NCBI RefSeq assembly: GCF_910592395.1
Contig: NC_088321.1
Span: forward strand, 4,714,001 to 4,778,000
Length of the DNA stretch: 64,000 nt
Source of the DNA: Lineus longissimus
Taxonomy: Eukaryota > Nemertea > Pilidiophora > Heteronemertea > Lineidae
Direction of reading: 5' to 3'
Shown here in pieces: positions 43,092-55,556 of this stretch. The notes beneath the pieces are model-generated. The model was not told where the DNA came from and searched no databases. It was given only the letters and a program-made list of their open reading frames with translations. Both the position numbers and the translations under genes were made by a program. Position 1 is the stretch's first letter, and the number at the start of each line of letters is the position of its first letter.

Positions 43092-45694
43092 GGCGTCAAA
43101 GTAAATAGTATTGGACCCATTCATGAACATGGAAATAGCCTACATCTTAAGAACGACATTTCTCGGGGGGGGGGGGGGGGACAAAACAGACCCCGTCCCC
43201 ACTGTGTAGTACCACCTGTAGTATAGCTCTTATTAGCCAGTGGTAATCAGGTCGGGATTGTACCCTCCCAAAAACTAGAGCTGGCTACTACCAGCGAACT
43301 CTCTGCCGAATTAATATCTGGGGGTACCTGCTATGTTGACAGGAAGTTTTTGGGGCATGGTTTTGAGGGAGGTACGTGCACTTATGTACATTTGGGATAG
43401 GTGATGACCACAAAATGAGTCTAAGATGAAGATGTTTATCGAAAATGTCTATCGAAAATAGTCCGGCTGGCACTCAGTGCTGCAACGATTTAGCAGGTCA
43501 CAAAAATCTAGTTTTCTGGGCGGGCGAAAGTACAATATCCGAACAAAACACAACATATAAAGGCTATTTTATTAAAAGCACAGTCTAGGCATAAAGAATA
43601 TTTTGTACAGACTATTTTCATGCGAAATGTTCCGAGTATCGCGGACATTGACCAAATGGACCTACGAACTGGCACTACACAAGATAACTGGGTGGTTTCA
43701 CCCATGCTTTTTTGCCCTATTTTGGTAACAGTTTCTCCCTTAAATTCGTACACCATTGGTCGTTACATCAATTCATCTTCATTTTACCAACTTTACGGCA
43801 TATTCCTTGGGCATATTCAACCAAACCTGCATGGCTAAACAATAAATCTACTGAGGGCGAAACAACCACGCTGCAACGGCATTAGAGCGAAACTAAATCG
43901 CTGAGGGCGAAACGACCACGCTACAACGGTGTAATGTTTTTGAGTGTTTCTGTTTTTGAGTGTTTCCCCTCATTGTTTGGGAACGCTCAAAAATAGATTG
44001 ACAAGTTTTTCTGTGTATCCCCCCTATTGAAAAGTCGTGGTCTCTCTAGCTGCCTATTGTTTGGAAACACTGACACATAGGGAACAACCACAGATGTTAC
44101 AACGGCATGAGGCCGAAACGATCGTGAAGCATGTACATGTGCGAAACTAAAAATAGCAATTTTTAATTACTACGCGGTACGAAGATTTATATTCAGATTT
44201 TTATTTTTCGAAAGTCCGTAAATTCTGGGTAACATAGATGGACGCCGATTCAGAGTTATTAATATTCAGCATGCAATACAGTTAATAAATACGCCAGTGG
44301 AACTTGTGAAGTGAACACTCTGGGGAACTACATGATGGAGGTGCGCTGTTCGGTCTGGCACAATGTTTACGACTTCACAGACTAACAGACGTCATTCCAT
44401 ACCACCATATAAACTCTCTGCTATAGGCAGAGAGTTAACTAGTTTTTTTTATAGATGTACTTATCTAGTTCCCCTAATTAAACCTTTGAGAAAGCAAACA
44501 TTTTCATTCATTGGTATACACACAACTGTAATTTCAGGTCTAAAATTGCCCACCTGCAGCTGATAATCCCAAAATATCTCAGCAATCAGTTTACCGAAGG
44601 CAATGAGCAGATTCATTATTCTATGCTTAACAAAAAATTAAAAAGAAATGAGCGCACAGAAGACAAACGCGTACTTACCATGTACAACCATGTACAGGCT
44701 CAAGTGTGATTTGAGAAATATTCAGCAAGACTAGTATAATCCAAAATTACTCAATGTGGCTTATTGATGATCTGGAAATAGAAGAGTTATGGATATGATA
44801 GATTTTTCAGCTCAAATTTTGCCAGTCAGCTTGAAGGCCATAAAGCTTTAAGGGTCATGCATAAAATGTGACAAGAGATAGACAAAATGATTGCTGTTCG
44901 TTTCTTAGCATTCCTAAAGGGCTTTTCATGGATTTTGAGCCCTTACAAACTGTAGCATAGTAAACATGGTAAGGGAGCCGTGTGGGTCATGGGCCGGGGG
45001 GGGGGATCTTGTAGTGACAACTTTTAAAGTTGCAATTCGTCTATTTTACAAACAACTGGTTCTGGGGTTGAATTTACAGCAGCCATTTGCCTGTGTTGTT
45101 GTTCTGACTACAGCCACTGTTTATTCCCACAGGATATCGTTGGGAATAGCAGTACAAGGATTAGATCCAGTGAGAGGCATCAAAACACCTATTTCCTTGG
45201 TTTAAGCCGAGACCAGGGGATGTATTATCGCTACACGAACACTTATTCAAAATGGGAAAGATTTTTTAAAGGCGGCTGCTGTGAAGAGATAAGTTACGAG
45301 AGGCACAAAGTAGCTTGCTACCGTTAACAGAGGAAAACTTTGTTTATTTTACAACTATTAGACTCGACGATGGGAGAATGCCAGATTTCTTGTAACGTTT
45401 CCTTTAAGGGAATTCTGGCGTTCATTGTCAAAACAAATTTAATTTGCATATGACTTGACCGAAGCAATGCATAGTGGCCCATTGGAACGACACAAGTTTA
45501 CAGTAAATGATAAATGTTTACTGGACGAGTACAGAATGAGGATAATGATAACAATTAAACAAAAGAAACAAGAACGTTAAAGATCGTCATAAAATTCGAT
45601 AAAGATCTTCTTAAAATTCGATAAAAGATCTTCTTAAAATATCGCTATTAAGATCTTCATAAAATCTCTGTGAGTAGAATCAATTTGGAGCTTC
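43092..45694. other. Non-coding with short simple and tandem repeats
   Basis: No gene. It contains a poly-G run (about 43165-43178), a small duplication GAGGGCGAAAC(A/G)ACCACGCT at about 43854 and 43905, and a roughly 28-bp tandem motif AAGATCTTCTTAAAAT... at about 45575-45670. Confidence 0.5.
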
Positions 45695-47664
45695 ATTGGG
45701 TGATTTCAAAGTTGGTTTTGGTTTTAGTTTAGGGTGTTAGTGTCAGTTTTATTCTTCATTTCTACCCCTAAAAACCTATGTCTGAACTCAAGGTTTTATT
45801 TTAACACCAACACCTGGTTTTATCTAAACACCTAAAACCTGGGCTGAAACTAAGAAGACGTTTATGCTGCAGGTAAAACTAACACCAAGATGGACAGAGA
45901 TAAAACCTTGGAAAAACCAAACATGCATGTTGTTGTCGTTGTTTCTGTTGTTTCCCTATAGTAACCGCTTCCACGAAATTTGGTGGCCTTCTTTCACGTC
46001 CATCATCATTCCCATCAGCGTTCAAAATACATGCAACTACTTCTTGAAATGGTAGGAATAACAGGATTTTTTCCCTTCTTAACACCAACATCAACTTTGA
46101 AATCCACTCGGTGTTAATGCCTAAGGTGTTAGTTATATTGGTAATACAAAATGCACTACAAATCTTCCAAATATAACACCGAGCTGGGATTAAGATCAGA
46201 CCTTAGTGTTCCAGTTGGTTTCAGTGTGAAACTAAAACCTAATTTGAAATAGGATAATGCTCAAACTGAGTGTCAAAACTAACACCAGAACGGATTTCAT
46301 TTCTGGTGTTTTGGAGAGTTTTAGTTTTAGTCCCGCTGTTAGTTTTTGACACTAAAACCATCCCTTAGTTTTAAGCTAAAACTGGACATAATGCTAAAAC
46401 CAACAAACACCGACTTTAAAATAGGATGAAACTAAAACCCACTTCATTTCAATGCTGGTTTAATCAAGAGTTTTAGTATCCCATTTAGTTTTAAAACTAA
46501 ATCTAAATGAAATGGCCAGGGCCATTGTGCTCACCTCATGTGGAGGAAAGATGGATTAAGAGCATGGTATTGTGTCATGTAGTGTTAGGTTTGATGTAGG
46601 TCCAAGCAATTACAATTTCCCAAAAATGGCCAATTTACAGTACATTCGACCTCTGTGACCTTGAAAAGTAGGTCAAATCAAAAAAGATCCGGGTGACTCA
46701 TTGAATGGTTGTTAGAATTAGATGTACTTATGATATAAAATTGGTGCCAATCGGGCAAGTAATTACTAGGAATAATGGCATTTTGAAGAATTTAGGATTT
46801 GACCCCCTCCCTGGAGGCCAAACGGCAAATCAGATCGCGCCAAACTTCAGTACCTGAGATAACCTTACCATGGGGTACATGTGTACTTAATTTGTGATCA
46901 ATAGTCATTGCAGTTAAGAAACGTGCCATAGTTACGGCCTGACGGCCAATTTACGCCATTTGACCTCTGTGACCTTGACAAAAAGGTCAAATCAAAAACC
47001 TGTGTGACGTATACTGTATGGTGGTTAGATGTACCCATGATATCAAATTGGTGGCAATCTGGCAAGAAGTTAAGGAATAATCACATTTTTAAGGTTTTTG
47101 GATTTTGCCCCCTGGTGGTCAAGTAGTGAATCATATTGGACCAAACTTCGGTCCCTGAGATCACCTGACTAAGGGGTAAATGTGTACGAAATTTGGAATC
47201 AATAGTCATTGCAGTTAAGAAACGTGCCATAGTTACGGCCTGACGGCCAATTTACACCATTTGACCTCTGTGACCTTGAAAAGGAGGTCAAATCAAAAAC
47301 CCGGAGGATATATGATAATGATGCACCTTTGCTAGAAGTACCTACCATATTTTTTTCAAAAATTTCCCGACTACTATTAAGGGATATATTGCATATTTTC
47401 ACTTTTAACTTTTGGCCCCCTGGTGGCCAAACCATGAAACGAATCGGACCAAAACTTGGTCTCCAAGGTGTCATTACATAAGGGTACATGTGTACCAAGT
47501 TTCAACTCAATAGCTCTAACAGTTACGAAACGTGCCCTGCTAACGGACGACGGACGACGATGACGACGACGACGACGACGACGACGGACGACGGACGCCA
47601 CGGTATGGGATAAGCTCACCTCTGCTAAGAGGTGAGCTAAAAATGACTTTGAAATCACCCATTG
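45695..47664. mobile_element. TIR element rich in AACACC/TTTTAG, hosting a second insert
   Basis: ATTGGGTGATTTCAAAGT at the left (45695) is inverted at the right (ACTTTGAAATCACCCAT, about 47646-47662). The left 800 bp consist of dense variants of AAACTAAAACC, AACACCAAC and their complements, nothing coding. The 1.13-kb repeat copy 2 is inserted close to the right end, between CTAAATCTAA and AAAATGAC. A target duplication was not resolved. Confidence 0.6.
46507..47638. mobile_element. 1.15-kb non-autonomous repeat, complete copy 2
   Basis: Collinear with 39068-40224, with the same head, three subrepeats (GACCTCTGTGACCTTG at 46648, 46961 and 47262), a shorter GAC run (about 47545-47590) and the same terminal hairpin ending at 47638. 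Differences are scattered substitutions and small indels. Its flanks (CTAAATCTAA, AAAATGAC) are unrelated to those of copy 1, which defines both ends of the element. Confidence 0.85.
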
Positions 47665-47789
47665 GCGGGGGTGGGTGGGGGGGGGGCTAAATTATAGTAT
47701 GCCAGCAAACTGTGGCAGCACTGGGACGCTGAGAACTGCCGACTTTCCCGAATGTTCATCGACGGTTTTATACAAATCACATTCACTAG

Positions 47790-48080
47790 CAATGGTTTTA
47801 TAGAAACTTCATTTCGCAGGCCATGGTCATGGCTGTATTAAAACATTGCCTTATGGAAACTATACACAGACCATGGCTCTATGGAAACCTCATTTACAGG
47901 CCGTGGTTAAATGGTCATGGCTGTATTGAAACATTGCCTTATGGAAACTATTCACAGACCATGGCTCTATCGAAACCTCATTTACAGGCCGTGGTTAAAT
48001 GATAACCTTATAAACAGACCAATGCTTTCTGGAAACCTCATTTACAGACCATGGTTTCATGGAAATCTCATCATTCACAC
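47790..48080. repeat. Imperfect tandem repeat GGAAACCTCATTTACAGGCC
   Basis: Units of about 32 bp with GGAAAC(C/T)...TCATTTACAG(A/G)CC(A/G)TGG occur at least eight times, including a longer duplicated block (GTCATGGCTGTATT(A/G)AAACATTGCC at about 47827 and 47915). A weaker match lies near 40410 (AACCTCATTCAAAGGCCATGG). Non-coding. Confidence 0.7.
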
Positions 48081-49204
48081 GTACAGGCATATCGCTTGGA
48101 AACTTCAAAATCAATTGCAATATGGGAACCACTATGGGTACGCAATCAGACACCTTCGGCAATAACTGGATAAATTCAGGCCTTGGCAGTTTAAAACTGG
48201 GGGACCTGGGAGTTTCCGTGATTTTGCGCTCGATGACCTTTGACCAGTCATGCCTCAGACCTTTGACAGTGCTCATTTGGGGCAAACCTGGTTGTCACCA
48301 AAATTTGGTGATGCAGGACATAGAAGAAAATGGCCAATAGAGAACTCATTCGATTTTTGGGCCTCAGTATCGTGACCTTTTCAAAATATTGATGCCTCGA
48401 TCGATGGTCAATTCGGGTGCAACCTGCACGTCACACGTATCAGTCGGAGTCTGGCCCAAATCTTATCCTTAATCACTGATCAGAGCCTCGTTCCGAGTTT
48501 TATCTGGTTGCTGTGTCTTTGTGTACATCGAGCAGCCAATGCACTAGGGGAGTTCCCAGCCATGGTCACCCACTTAAATTGTCTTTTTTGCCGCCGTGGT
48601 TTAATTTCACCTAAATCATCATGCACAATGTTGTAAGGTACATACCCAACCATTGCCTGAGCAAAATTAGCATCCAGTAAATACACACATTCTTAAGATA
48701 TCCCTGTTTTCATTTGATGTATATTTACTTCAATGTCCGTCTCAATATCACTACCACAATGTTAGAAATGTTTCCTGTTGACATAGTTATCAACAACTTT
48801 GACTTGAGTCATTTATTACTCAAAGAGACGAATGGGTTCTTCCTGGGTGACCTGAATGTATCACTTTCCTAACAACCAGCACTCATAGCAACTTGGATAT
48901 CAATTGTCTGAAGCTGTCAAATTGGACATTCTTCACAATATTTGTGTTGATAATCACCAGTTTTTGCCAGAAGAACAATTTGTAGTGCAAGGGGAGACTG
49001 GAAAAAGGCAAATAATGCTGAAAGAAGGAGCCTTATTATTGAAAATCTCTCTCTCGGTACTACACCTCATTACCATATCATGACCTGATCGACCTCGATT
49101 AACTGCAGGATGCATGACATGCATTACTGTATGACAAGTGTAGTGACAAAAGGTCTATTGTTCTCTGTACTTCAATTCAGTTGGGAGGTGGACAGGGAGT
49201 TGGA
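48081..49204. other. Non-coding, nothing recognised
   Basis: No frame with recognisable content and no element termini. Confidence 0.35.
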
Positions 49205-49345
49205 GCCCTTCATTATTTTTTTTGTAAATATGGGACACTACTAATAACCCTTTGGGGCCCTTGATATTTTTTTTGTAAATAGGGACACTACTTTAATAAC
49301 TCTTTGGAGTCCTTAATTATTTTTTTGTAAATAGGGGGCACTACT
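49205..49345. repeat. About 60-bp tandem repeat, 3 units
   Basis: Three units with ATTATTTTTTTTGTAAATA, then GGGACACTACT and AATAACCCTTTGG. Each begins with a T-rich tract. Non-coding. Confidence 0.8.
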
Positions 49346-50309
49346 TTAATAACCCTCTTTTCTTTGGGAACCTCAGTTGTCAAAACAGTTACATAACAAG
49401 TATAAGCTGACAATCAGCAGTAAATAGATTCAGGTATCGGGCCATGAACTAAAATATGTAAATGATGTCTACTCTATTAAACGGTAAGTCAGAAAACACG
49501 ATAGCAGTCCCTAAGTTTTCAGTCATCTCAGAAGATTCTATTCTGGTTTTATTTCCATCAGAGCTGATCTACACTTCACCCTACAAAAATATCAATTACG
49601 AATGTGCTGTCTGGACTGTAGACTATATTTCACGTTTATTGATGATAAGGCCATCGACCTGGGAGAATAAGTGGAACACACGTACAGCGGGCAAACATAC
49701 CGAAAGACAAATAGCCCACAAATTTATGGATAATGTACTCTCCACCCCCTCCCCGTACTATGCTCCTCTGGTTACTCTCTTCTTTCCACCCCCACCCACG
49801 CCCTCCTCCCAGCCCCTTCAGTTACATTTGGGCCAATCGGTAGGACATTAAACTGGCAATCTAATGATCAGTGACTATGCAACTTCGATATTCGTATATT
49901 ATATTCTTTGAACCATTATAGTGTTGATTCATATTGTAAAACACTTTCGACGATAACTAGCTCCAAATACTCCTCATGGTAGAACGCGGGTTTATCATCA
50001 TATCATTGTCTAAGACATTCGTGGTGCAGAGGATTAGTTTAGTTTACCTTATTCGTGGATACATGCACACAGCAATATAAAACATAACATAACCGATACA
50101 GTAAATAAAAAGCATTATTGGATTTTTTTTTAAATACGTAACATGCTAACATGTTAACCCCCTACTACCAACAAAAATTTGACATATCCGTGAGAAACTG
50201 AAAGTTAATAACAGACTTTGCTTAATGAGTCAAGATTGGAATTTCCGCATTTCAATTACGTAAGCTGACTGACCTGTTTAAATTTCCAAAGGTCACCCAC
50301 AAAAGAGGC
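49346..50309. other. Non-coding, nothing recognised
   Basis: A 129-codon frame at 49462-49851 ends in a Pro-rich low-complexity tail and matches nothing known to me; left unannotated. Confidence 0.35.
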
Positions 50310-50685
50310 AGTAGAATACTGCCAACAGCAAACTACTGCATCATCTGCTTCACGTTCTACTGCAACCTCTATTGCTTCTGAAGTAGAACATGCAGTAGAC
50401 TACTGCAACTGGTTTTTGAAAAGAAATATTTGGCAGTAGAACATGCAGTAGTCTACTGCCACTATTTGCACCAACACCTACTACTGCACGCTCTACTGCC
50501 AGGACTCGACCAATATTTGAAACTCTACTGCCAGGACTCTACTACAAGTTTTGGTCCATTACAGCACTACTGCAAAGTATACTACTAGGACCCTGGCGAC
50601 ATTTTGGCCCACACCTCTACTGCAACCTCTACTGCAACCTCTACTGCTTCTGAAGTGGAACATGCAGTAGACTACTGTATGTAGT
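50310..50685. repeat. GCAGTA/TACTGC cluster with perfect palindromes
   Basis: At least fifteen GCAGTA or TACTGC hexamers in 375 bp. Perfect palindromes GCAGTAGACTACTGC (50392-50406) and GCAGTAGTCTACTGC (50445-50459), with a near copy at about 50665. The phrase GTAGAACATGCAGTAG recurs. Non-coding and of unknown origin. Confidence 0.8.
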
Positions 50686-52431
50686 TCTTGGGTGAATTGG
50701 ACTATTTACTTCGTGGTCAAATAAGATATCTTGTGTTTTTCCCAGTTCGAGAAATTGGCTCCAAATTTGTTTGTGAGAACCGGATTTTCTGTGATGAAAT
50801 ATGCTTAAAAGTCACACTTCAGAGCGAAGAAATTAAGAAAGAATGCTGCATGCTTATGAAATAAGAACCCAGGCATCATTTGATGTAGTGATGAAGCCCA
50901 GAACATTGTGCTAATCCAAGAAATATGGTTGAAATGAAGTGGCCCCATTGATATTGGAATGACCCTGTGAGGTCAGCATCGCCTGCTATGGATTTTGTTG
51001 CTTGAAATTGAGAGTTCTGACTGTATCTGAGTGGTTTTGATGAAACGTTGGGCCTGATGAACTACATTTTCATGTGGTATGATGAAAGACTCGTCCTCAG
51101 AGCATTTGGAACCATTGCTGGGTGTGGTCTGTGTAGATAGTTTCAATTGTAGAATTCTTGGTAAATTCTTACGTGTAATTCAAAATTATTCTCACCCTCC
51201 TTTCCATAGTCTCCATCTACTACTGAAACGCCCCTTTGTTTGTCCAGTACAGCAAGTAAGACTGTCATTCCCTTTCCCCCCTTTAAATTTAGCTCCTTGA
51301 TTACTACCTACCTCCATCACTCGAGCCTCAGTTTGGGTTTGCTGTATTTGAAAATACAGATACTCCAGTTTGAGATAAGAAATAAGCTTTTGAGTCCGAG
51401 TTGAGTGCCATAAATCATCAAACTGGTCGCTTCTTCACGTAACGTAACAGTATTTGTCTCTGTGTGTATCATCATCATCATCATCATCATCATCATAGGC
51501 GTTTTGGCCCAGAATTGGGCCTTTGCCTTTCGATTTATATTGGCGCATGGGTCGTGCAACATATTCTTCATATAGAGAAGAAACAAATAAAGAAAGAACA
51601 TTTGACACTTATACAGAAAAAGACAATTTTTTACAAGAAGCCTAGTAGCTTAATAGTTTGTGTGGTCAAGACAGAGAGGGTCCTAGATACGATCGATAGG
51701 ACCACGTTGACCCCACAAAGCATACATGTTTATATTTACAGTTTGGCGTGAACTCTTGTTAAGAACAGTGCACTATATAATTTTATAATTTTTTAGCCAG
51801 AGAAGTTATATTGTTGTTCGCTAATAAGCTGGAACTACCGAAAGACATACCTCTTTGATGATATAGTTTTCTCTGTAACTCAGCATACTCCTTTGTTTAC
51901 AGCGGACTCCCTGCTTTCTGTGACATAGCCTAACTTGTCCTGGTATATAATGGTGTCACGGGGATGTTAATGCTGGATTCTGTTAACGAACGGACAGTAG
52001 GTTAGTTTTGGTTGCTATATAGGACAAGTGAGTGGAGTATAGAGGTCCCGGCTGATCTGAAAGGTAATATACTGATTTCAGGCCTGGTGAAAAGGAACGT
52101 TTATATGTTTAACAGTGCAATGGGTTACATAATACATGGCATGATGATGTCATTTGGTTAGGATGACTTATGTACAGCATATTAAGTAGATTATTTATAG
52201 GTTACAAACAGCGAGACTATTGTCGGGCGCTGCAAAAATGAAGAGTTAACCATCGGGTTGGCTAAGAACTACTTTTAGATATGTAGCAAGTTATGCATAC
52301 AGGTTTATGGTAAGATAAGCACGATGAACTAGTATAAGCAGCGAGGCAGGTTGCCGAGCGCTGGCATGTGATACTAGAGGAAGATGAGATGAGAATGAGA
52401 CTGAGAGGGGAAGAGAGAGATGGTCAAGTTT
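50686..52431. other. Non-coding, includes ATC microsatellite
   Basis: A (TCA)n run at about 51468-51496 makes a false His-rich/Met-rich ORF. Two related blocks CAGCGAG...GCGCTG at about 52208 and 52340 form an imperfect repeat in the presumed 3' flank of the zinc-finger ORF. No gene. Confidence 0.4.
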
Positions 52432-53325
52432 TTATAGATGTAGGTTGAAGATTTGTTCAAGTACGTCGTCTGGGATCAAGGAAAGTAGTCTGGGTAATGT
52501 TCTCCAGTGTATTACGGCAATAAGACTATTTGGGGGCGATGGGGTGAAGGATGAATCCTGATTACGGAAAGGGTTAAACATTATCTCGAAACGACTCATG
52601 AAGACCTGTTCTGAGGGATCGAAGGGAGAGTTGCAGGTATTCTGCTGAGATGATTCAGGGTGCAGGCGGTGACGTCTGACCAGGTCCAGTATCTCGTTCG
52701 AGTTTTCTAGTCTCAGTGCCAGGAATATAATCATTAGCATTTGGTGAATCAGAGAGGCCCATCGGGAGGGGTCGTCCGCCCTCACCGGGCAGTTTGGATG
52801 CCTTATGTTCCTTGCGATGATGGTGCCACATTGAACGTTGCACTGGAAACATGCTGACGGGCCCCTAATGAACCACGGAAGGTGGATACATAGGACATGC
52901 CTTTTTAATCTGGTGGTGGTATGAGGACAGATTGGGCAGCAGCTTCCGAGAGAATTTCCCATGGTAACCAGTCTTGCCCCTTGGTCGTGGCTGTCTATGT
53001 TGACACCCGATATTATGTTTTCTCCCATGATTACATAGCGTCTGTCTTCTCCCATTTGGCTCATTTCGGGGCAATCGTTATCATCATCTTCCTCCTCTTC
53101 TGGAAGCGAATTTGCTGCATTGTAAGTTGTTGGGTCTTGCTCTGCAACCTCTATCACTGGAGTCCCCCCTTGTTCTGGAGCAGTATGTAGATTTTCGTCC
53201 TCATCAGAGCTTTCTACAGCTGTCGTTCCCTCGTCCTCTGAAGCTGTCGTTCCTTCAGGAATAGATTCGTCGTCTGACATATCTGAATAGTCCAGGCTGG
53301 AGTCCATAATGGGCTGTTTGTCCAT
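52432..53325 (-). CDS. Acidic zinc-finger protein, possible third ORF of the LINE
   Basis: An intact 297-codon frame from ATG 53325. The N-terminal 90 residues are strongly acidic (SDDESIPEG, EEEEDDDND). A Cys/His cluster follows: CPIC (130-133) with H143 and H148 as a C2H2-like finger, then CFQC (159-162) and HPNC (176-179) as a second cluster, then a hydrophobic helical C-terminus (LIHQMLMIIFLALRLE). It is on the same strand as, and begins only 92 bp after, the RT stop. It could be an ORF3 of that retroelement, a separate captured gene or the start of another element. The fold suggests nucleic-acid binding. Family not recognised with certainty. Confidence 0.55.
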   Translation of the reverse strand: MDKQPIMDSSLDYSDMSDDESIPEGTTASEDEGTTAVESSDEDENLHTAPEQGGTPVIEVAEQDPTTYNAANSLPEEEEDDDNDCPEMSQMGEDRRYVIMGENIISGVNIDSHDQGARLVTMGNSLGSCCPICPHTTTRLKRHVLCIHLPWFIRGPSACFQCNVQCGTIIARNIRHPNCPVRADDPSRWASLIHQMLMIIFLALRLENSNEILDLVRRHRLHPESSQQNTCNSPFDPSEQVFMSRFEIMFNPFRNQDSSFTPSPPNSLIAVIHWRTLPRLLSLIPDDVLEQIFNLHL

Positions 53326-53417
53326 CTGGAAATAAAGCTTGCTTAATATATGGGGAAAAGAAGGTTATGTCATAATTTTCGGTGATGTTTACGGTCTCGT
53401 TTAGAAATTGGTCCTCA

Positions 53418-55556
53418 TTAGTACTCATAGATGTTTTTGCCTTTTTGTATCCAGTATTTGTCCAATCTTGACTTAAAGGTGTTCAGACTTGGAGCCATAA
53501 CTACTGATTCGGGCAATTCATTCCAAGGTTTCACGATCCTGTTGGTAAAGAAATTGTCCCGATGCTGGTAACGTGCTCTAAGGGGAGCTAACTTGAGCTG
53601 GTGGCCTCTTAGACCGACGTTCTCCGAGTAAGGAATTTCCAGTTTGGTTATCATCTGGCCATGGGCGATCTTGTACATTGTTATTAGGTCGCCCCTCAGG
53701 CGTCTATGTTTAAGAGTCGGTAACTCGAGTATTTCTAGTCTCTGCTTGTATTCCAAGTGTCTGATGCTTTTTAGAAGCCTAGTGGCTCGCCTTTGTACCT
53801 TTTCCAGGCTGTCTTGATCGCGCTTGTAGTGTGGTGACCATACTTCCTGCGCATACTCCAGATGAGGTCTGACCAGAGATTTGTAGAGTAGTTTGAACGT
53901 GCTATAATTTAGACTTGTGTATGTTCTTTTGATAGTTGCAAGTATGGAGTTAGCTTTTTTAACTATATCGTCAATATGGTTGATGAATTTAAGTTTGTTG
54001 TCCACCGTCACCCCAAGGTCTTTCTCTGAGCTTACCTGTTGGATGTAATGCCGGTCACTGTCTTTTGTTTCTAAGGAGTAATTGAAGGCGGTTTCGAATC
54101 TACCTAGCCTCATATGTTTGCATTTTGGTAAATTGAAGGCCAATTGCCACTTGCCTGACCATTTGTCTATATTCGAGAGACTCATCTGGAAATTTTCGCA
54201 ATCTTCAAGGTTATTCACTGACTCGAAGGATATAGTATCGTCAGCAAACAGTTCAGTCGGGGATAGATTTTGTTCTAGCAAGTCATCAACGTATATTATA
54301 AATAAGAGCGGGCCGAGGACACTACCTTGCGGCACCCCGCTTTTTACCTGCATGGGTTCTGATAGGACATTATTTACCTGTACAGCCTGGAGACGATCAC
54401 TCAGGAAATCTCTGATCCAGCCTAAAATCGGCTGGGTTATACCATAGCTCTTTAGTTTCGTGATTAGTCTTGCATGCGGTACAGAGTCGAAAGCTTTGGA
54501 ATAATCCAGAAAGACAATGTCGACGCTGCTCCCAGAGTCTAGGGCTTTGACCCATGCCTCTAAGGCTTCCAGAAGATTGGTCACGCAACTCTTACCGCGG
54601 GTGAACCCATGTTGATCTTCAGAGAGCAAGTTGTTCCTCTTTAGATGGTCTAGAATGTGATCTCTTACGATCGTCTCCATAAGTTTGCAGCAGATGCATG
54701 TTAGGCTGAGTGGTCTGTAGTTTGATGGACTATGTTTGTCCCTTTCTTAAAGATCGGAATTACAATTGCCCTCTTCCAGTCGTCTGGTACTGTTGACGAG
54801 GTTAGGCATTTATTGAACAGGATCGCAAGAGGCTTCGCAATTTCTCGATGAAGGGCATTCAGAAGACTTGGATGTATCTCGGCAGGTCCATGACTCTTCG
54901 TAGTTTTTAGTTCTCGCAGTAGTTTGTCCACTTGTTTCTCTGTAACTGTGAGATTCTCCAGGGGCCATGTGATTTGTTTGTCCGGCATAGTAGGTATGTT
55001 CTGCAAGTCTTCTATAGTAAAAACGCTTGCAAAGAAGTTGTTTAGGATATCCGCATGTCCTTTGTCCTCCTCGTTGATACTGCCAGTTTTCTTGTAGTGG
55101 TGGTATACCTTGAGGAGACTTTGTTTTTGACTTATAGTAGGACCAGAAAGCCTTTGGATTGGTTTTGCTTTCTTGTGCAATTTTCCTCTCAAAGTTCCTT
55201 TTTGCCTTTCGTAGTGCTTTTGATGCTTTATTTCTCTGATTTATGTAATCTTGATAGTCTTGGCCTTCACGTGATTTCATGTACCTTCGGTATGCTCTAT
55301 GTTTTGCACGGACTTTTCCAAGTGCGTGGTCGTTCATCCAGAGTGGTTTGAATCTCCTATTTCTACCCGATCTAACTCTATTTTTTGGTACATATTTGTC
55401 TCTCATGGTTATTAGCTTCTCTTTTATTTTCTGCCAGGCCTGGTTTGCATCTAGGTCAATAATCTCTTCTGCCAGTGTTAGGTCTTGTAGTTCCTGCCTC
55501 ATTTTACCGTAATCTGCCTTTTGATACTGGAACTTGCATTGTGTCTTTTCGGTCAC
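53418..55556 (-). pseudogene. LINE reverse transcriptase (ORF2 C-terminal part), frameshifted
   Basis: Three frames follow one another on the minus strand: about 55556-55105 (linker rich in Lys/Arg), about 55105-54730 (thumb/finger entry, LNNFFASVF, WKRAIVIPIFKKG) and 54720-53418 (RT core: QHGFTRGKSC, FLDYSKAFDSVPH, SGVPQGSVLGPLLF, the catalytic FADD and the C-terminal domain ending in KYWIQKG). Breaks lie just after the endonuclease (near 55553), near 55105 and near 54725. The RT residues themselves look intact (D in FLDYSKAFD, FADD). Same transcription direction as ORF1. Confidence 0.88.

Noticed and set aside
49462-49851. 129-aa plus-strand ORF
   Set aside because: Pro-rich low-complexity tail and no recognisable family; likely chance.
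51317-51751. His-rich and Met-rich ORFs on opposite strands
   Set aside because: Both arise from one TCA/ATG microsatellite.
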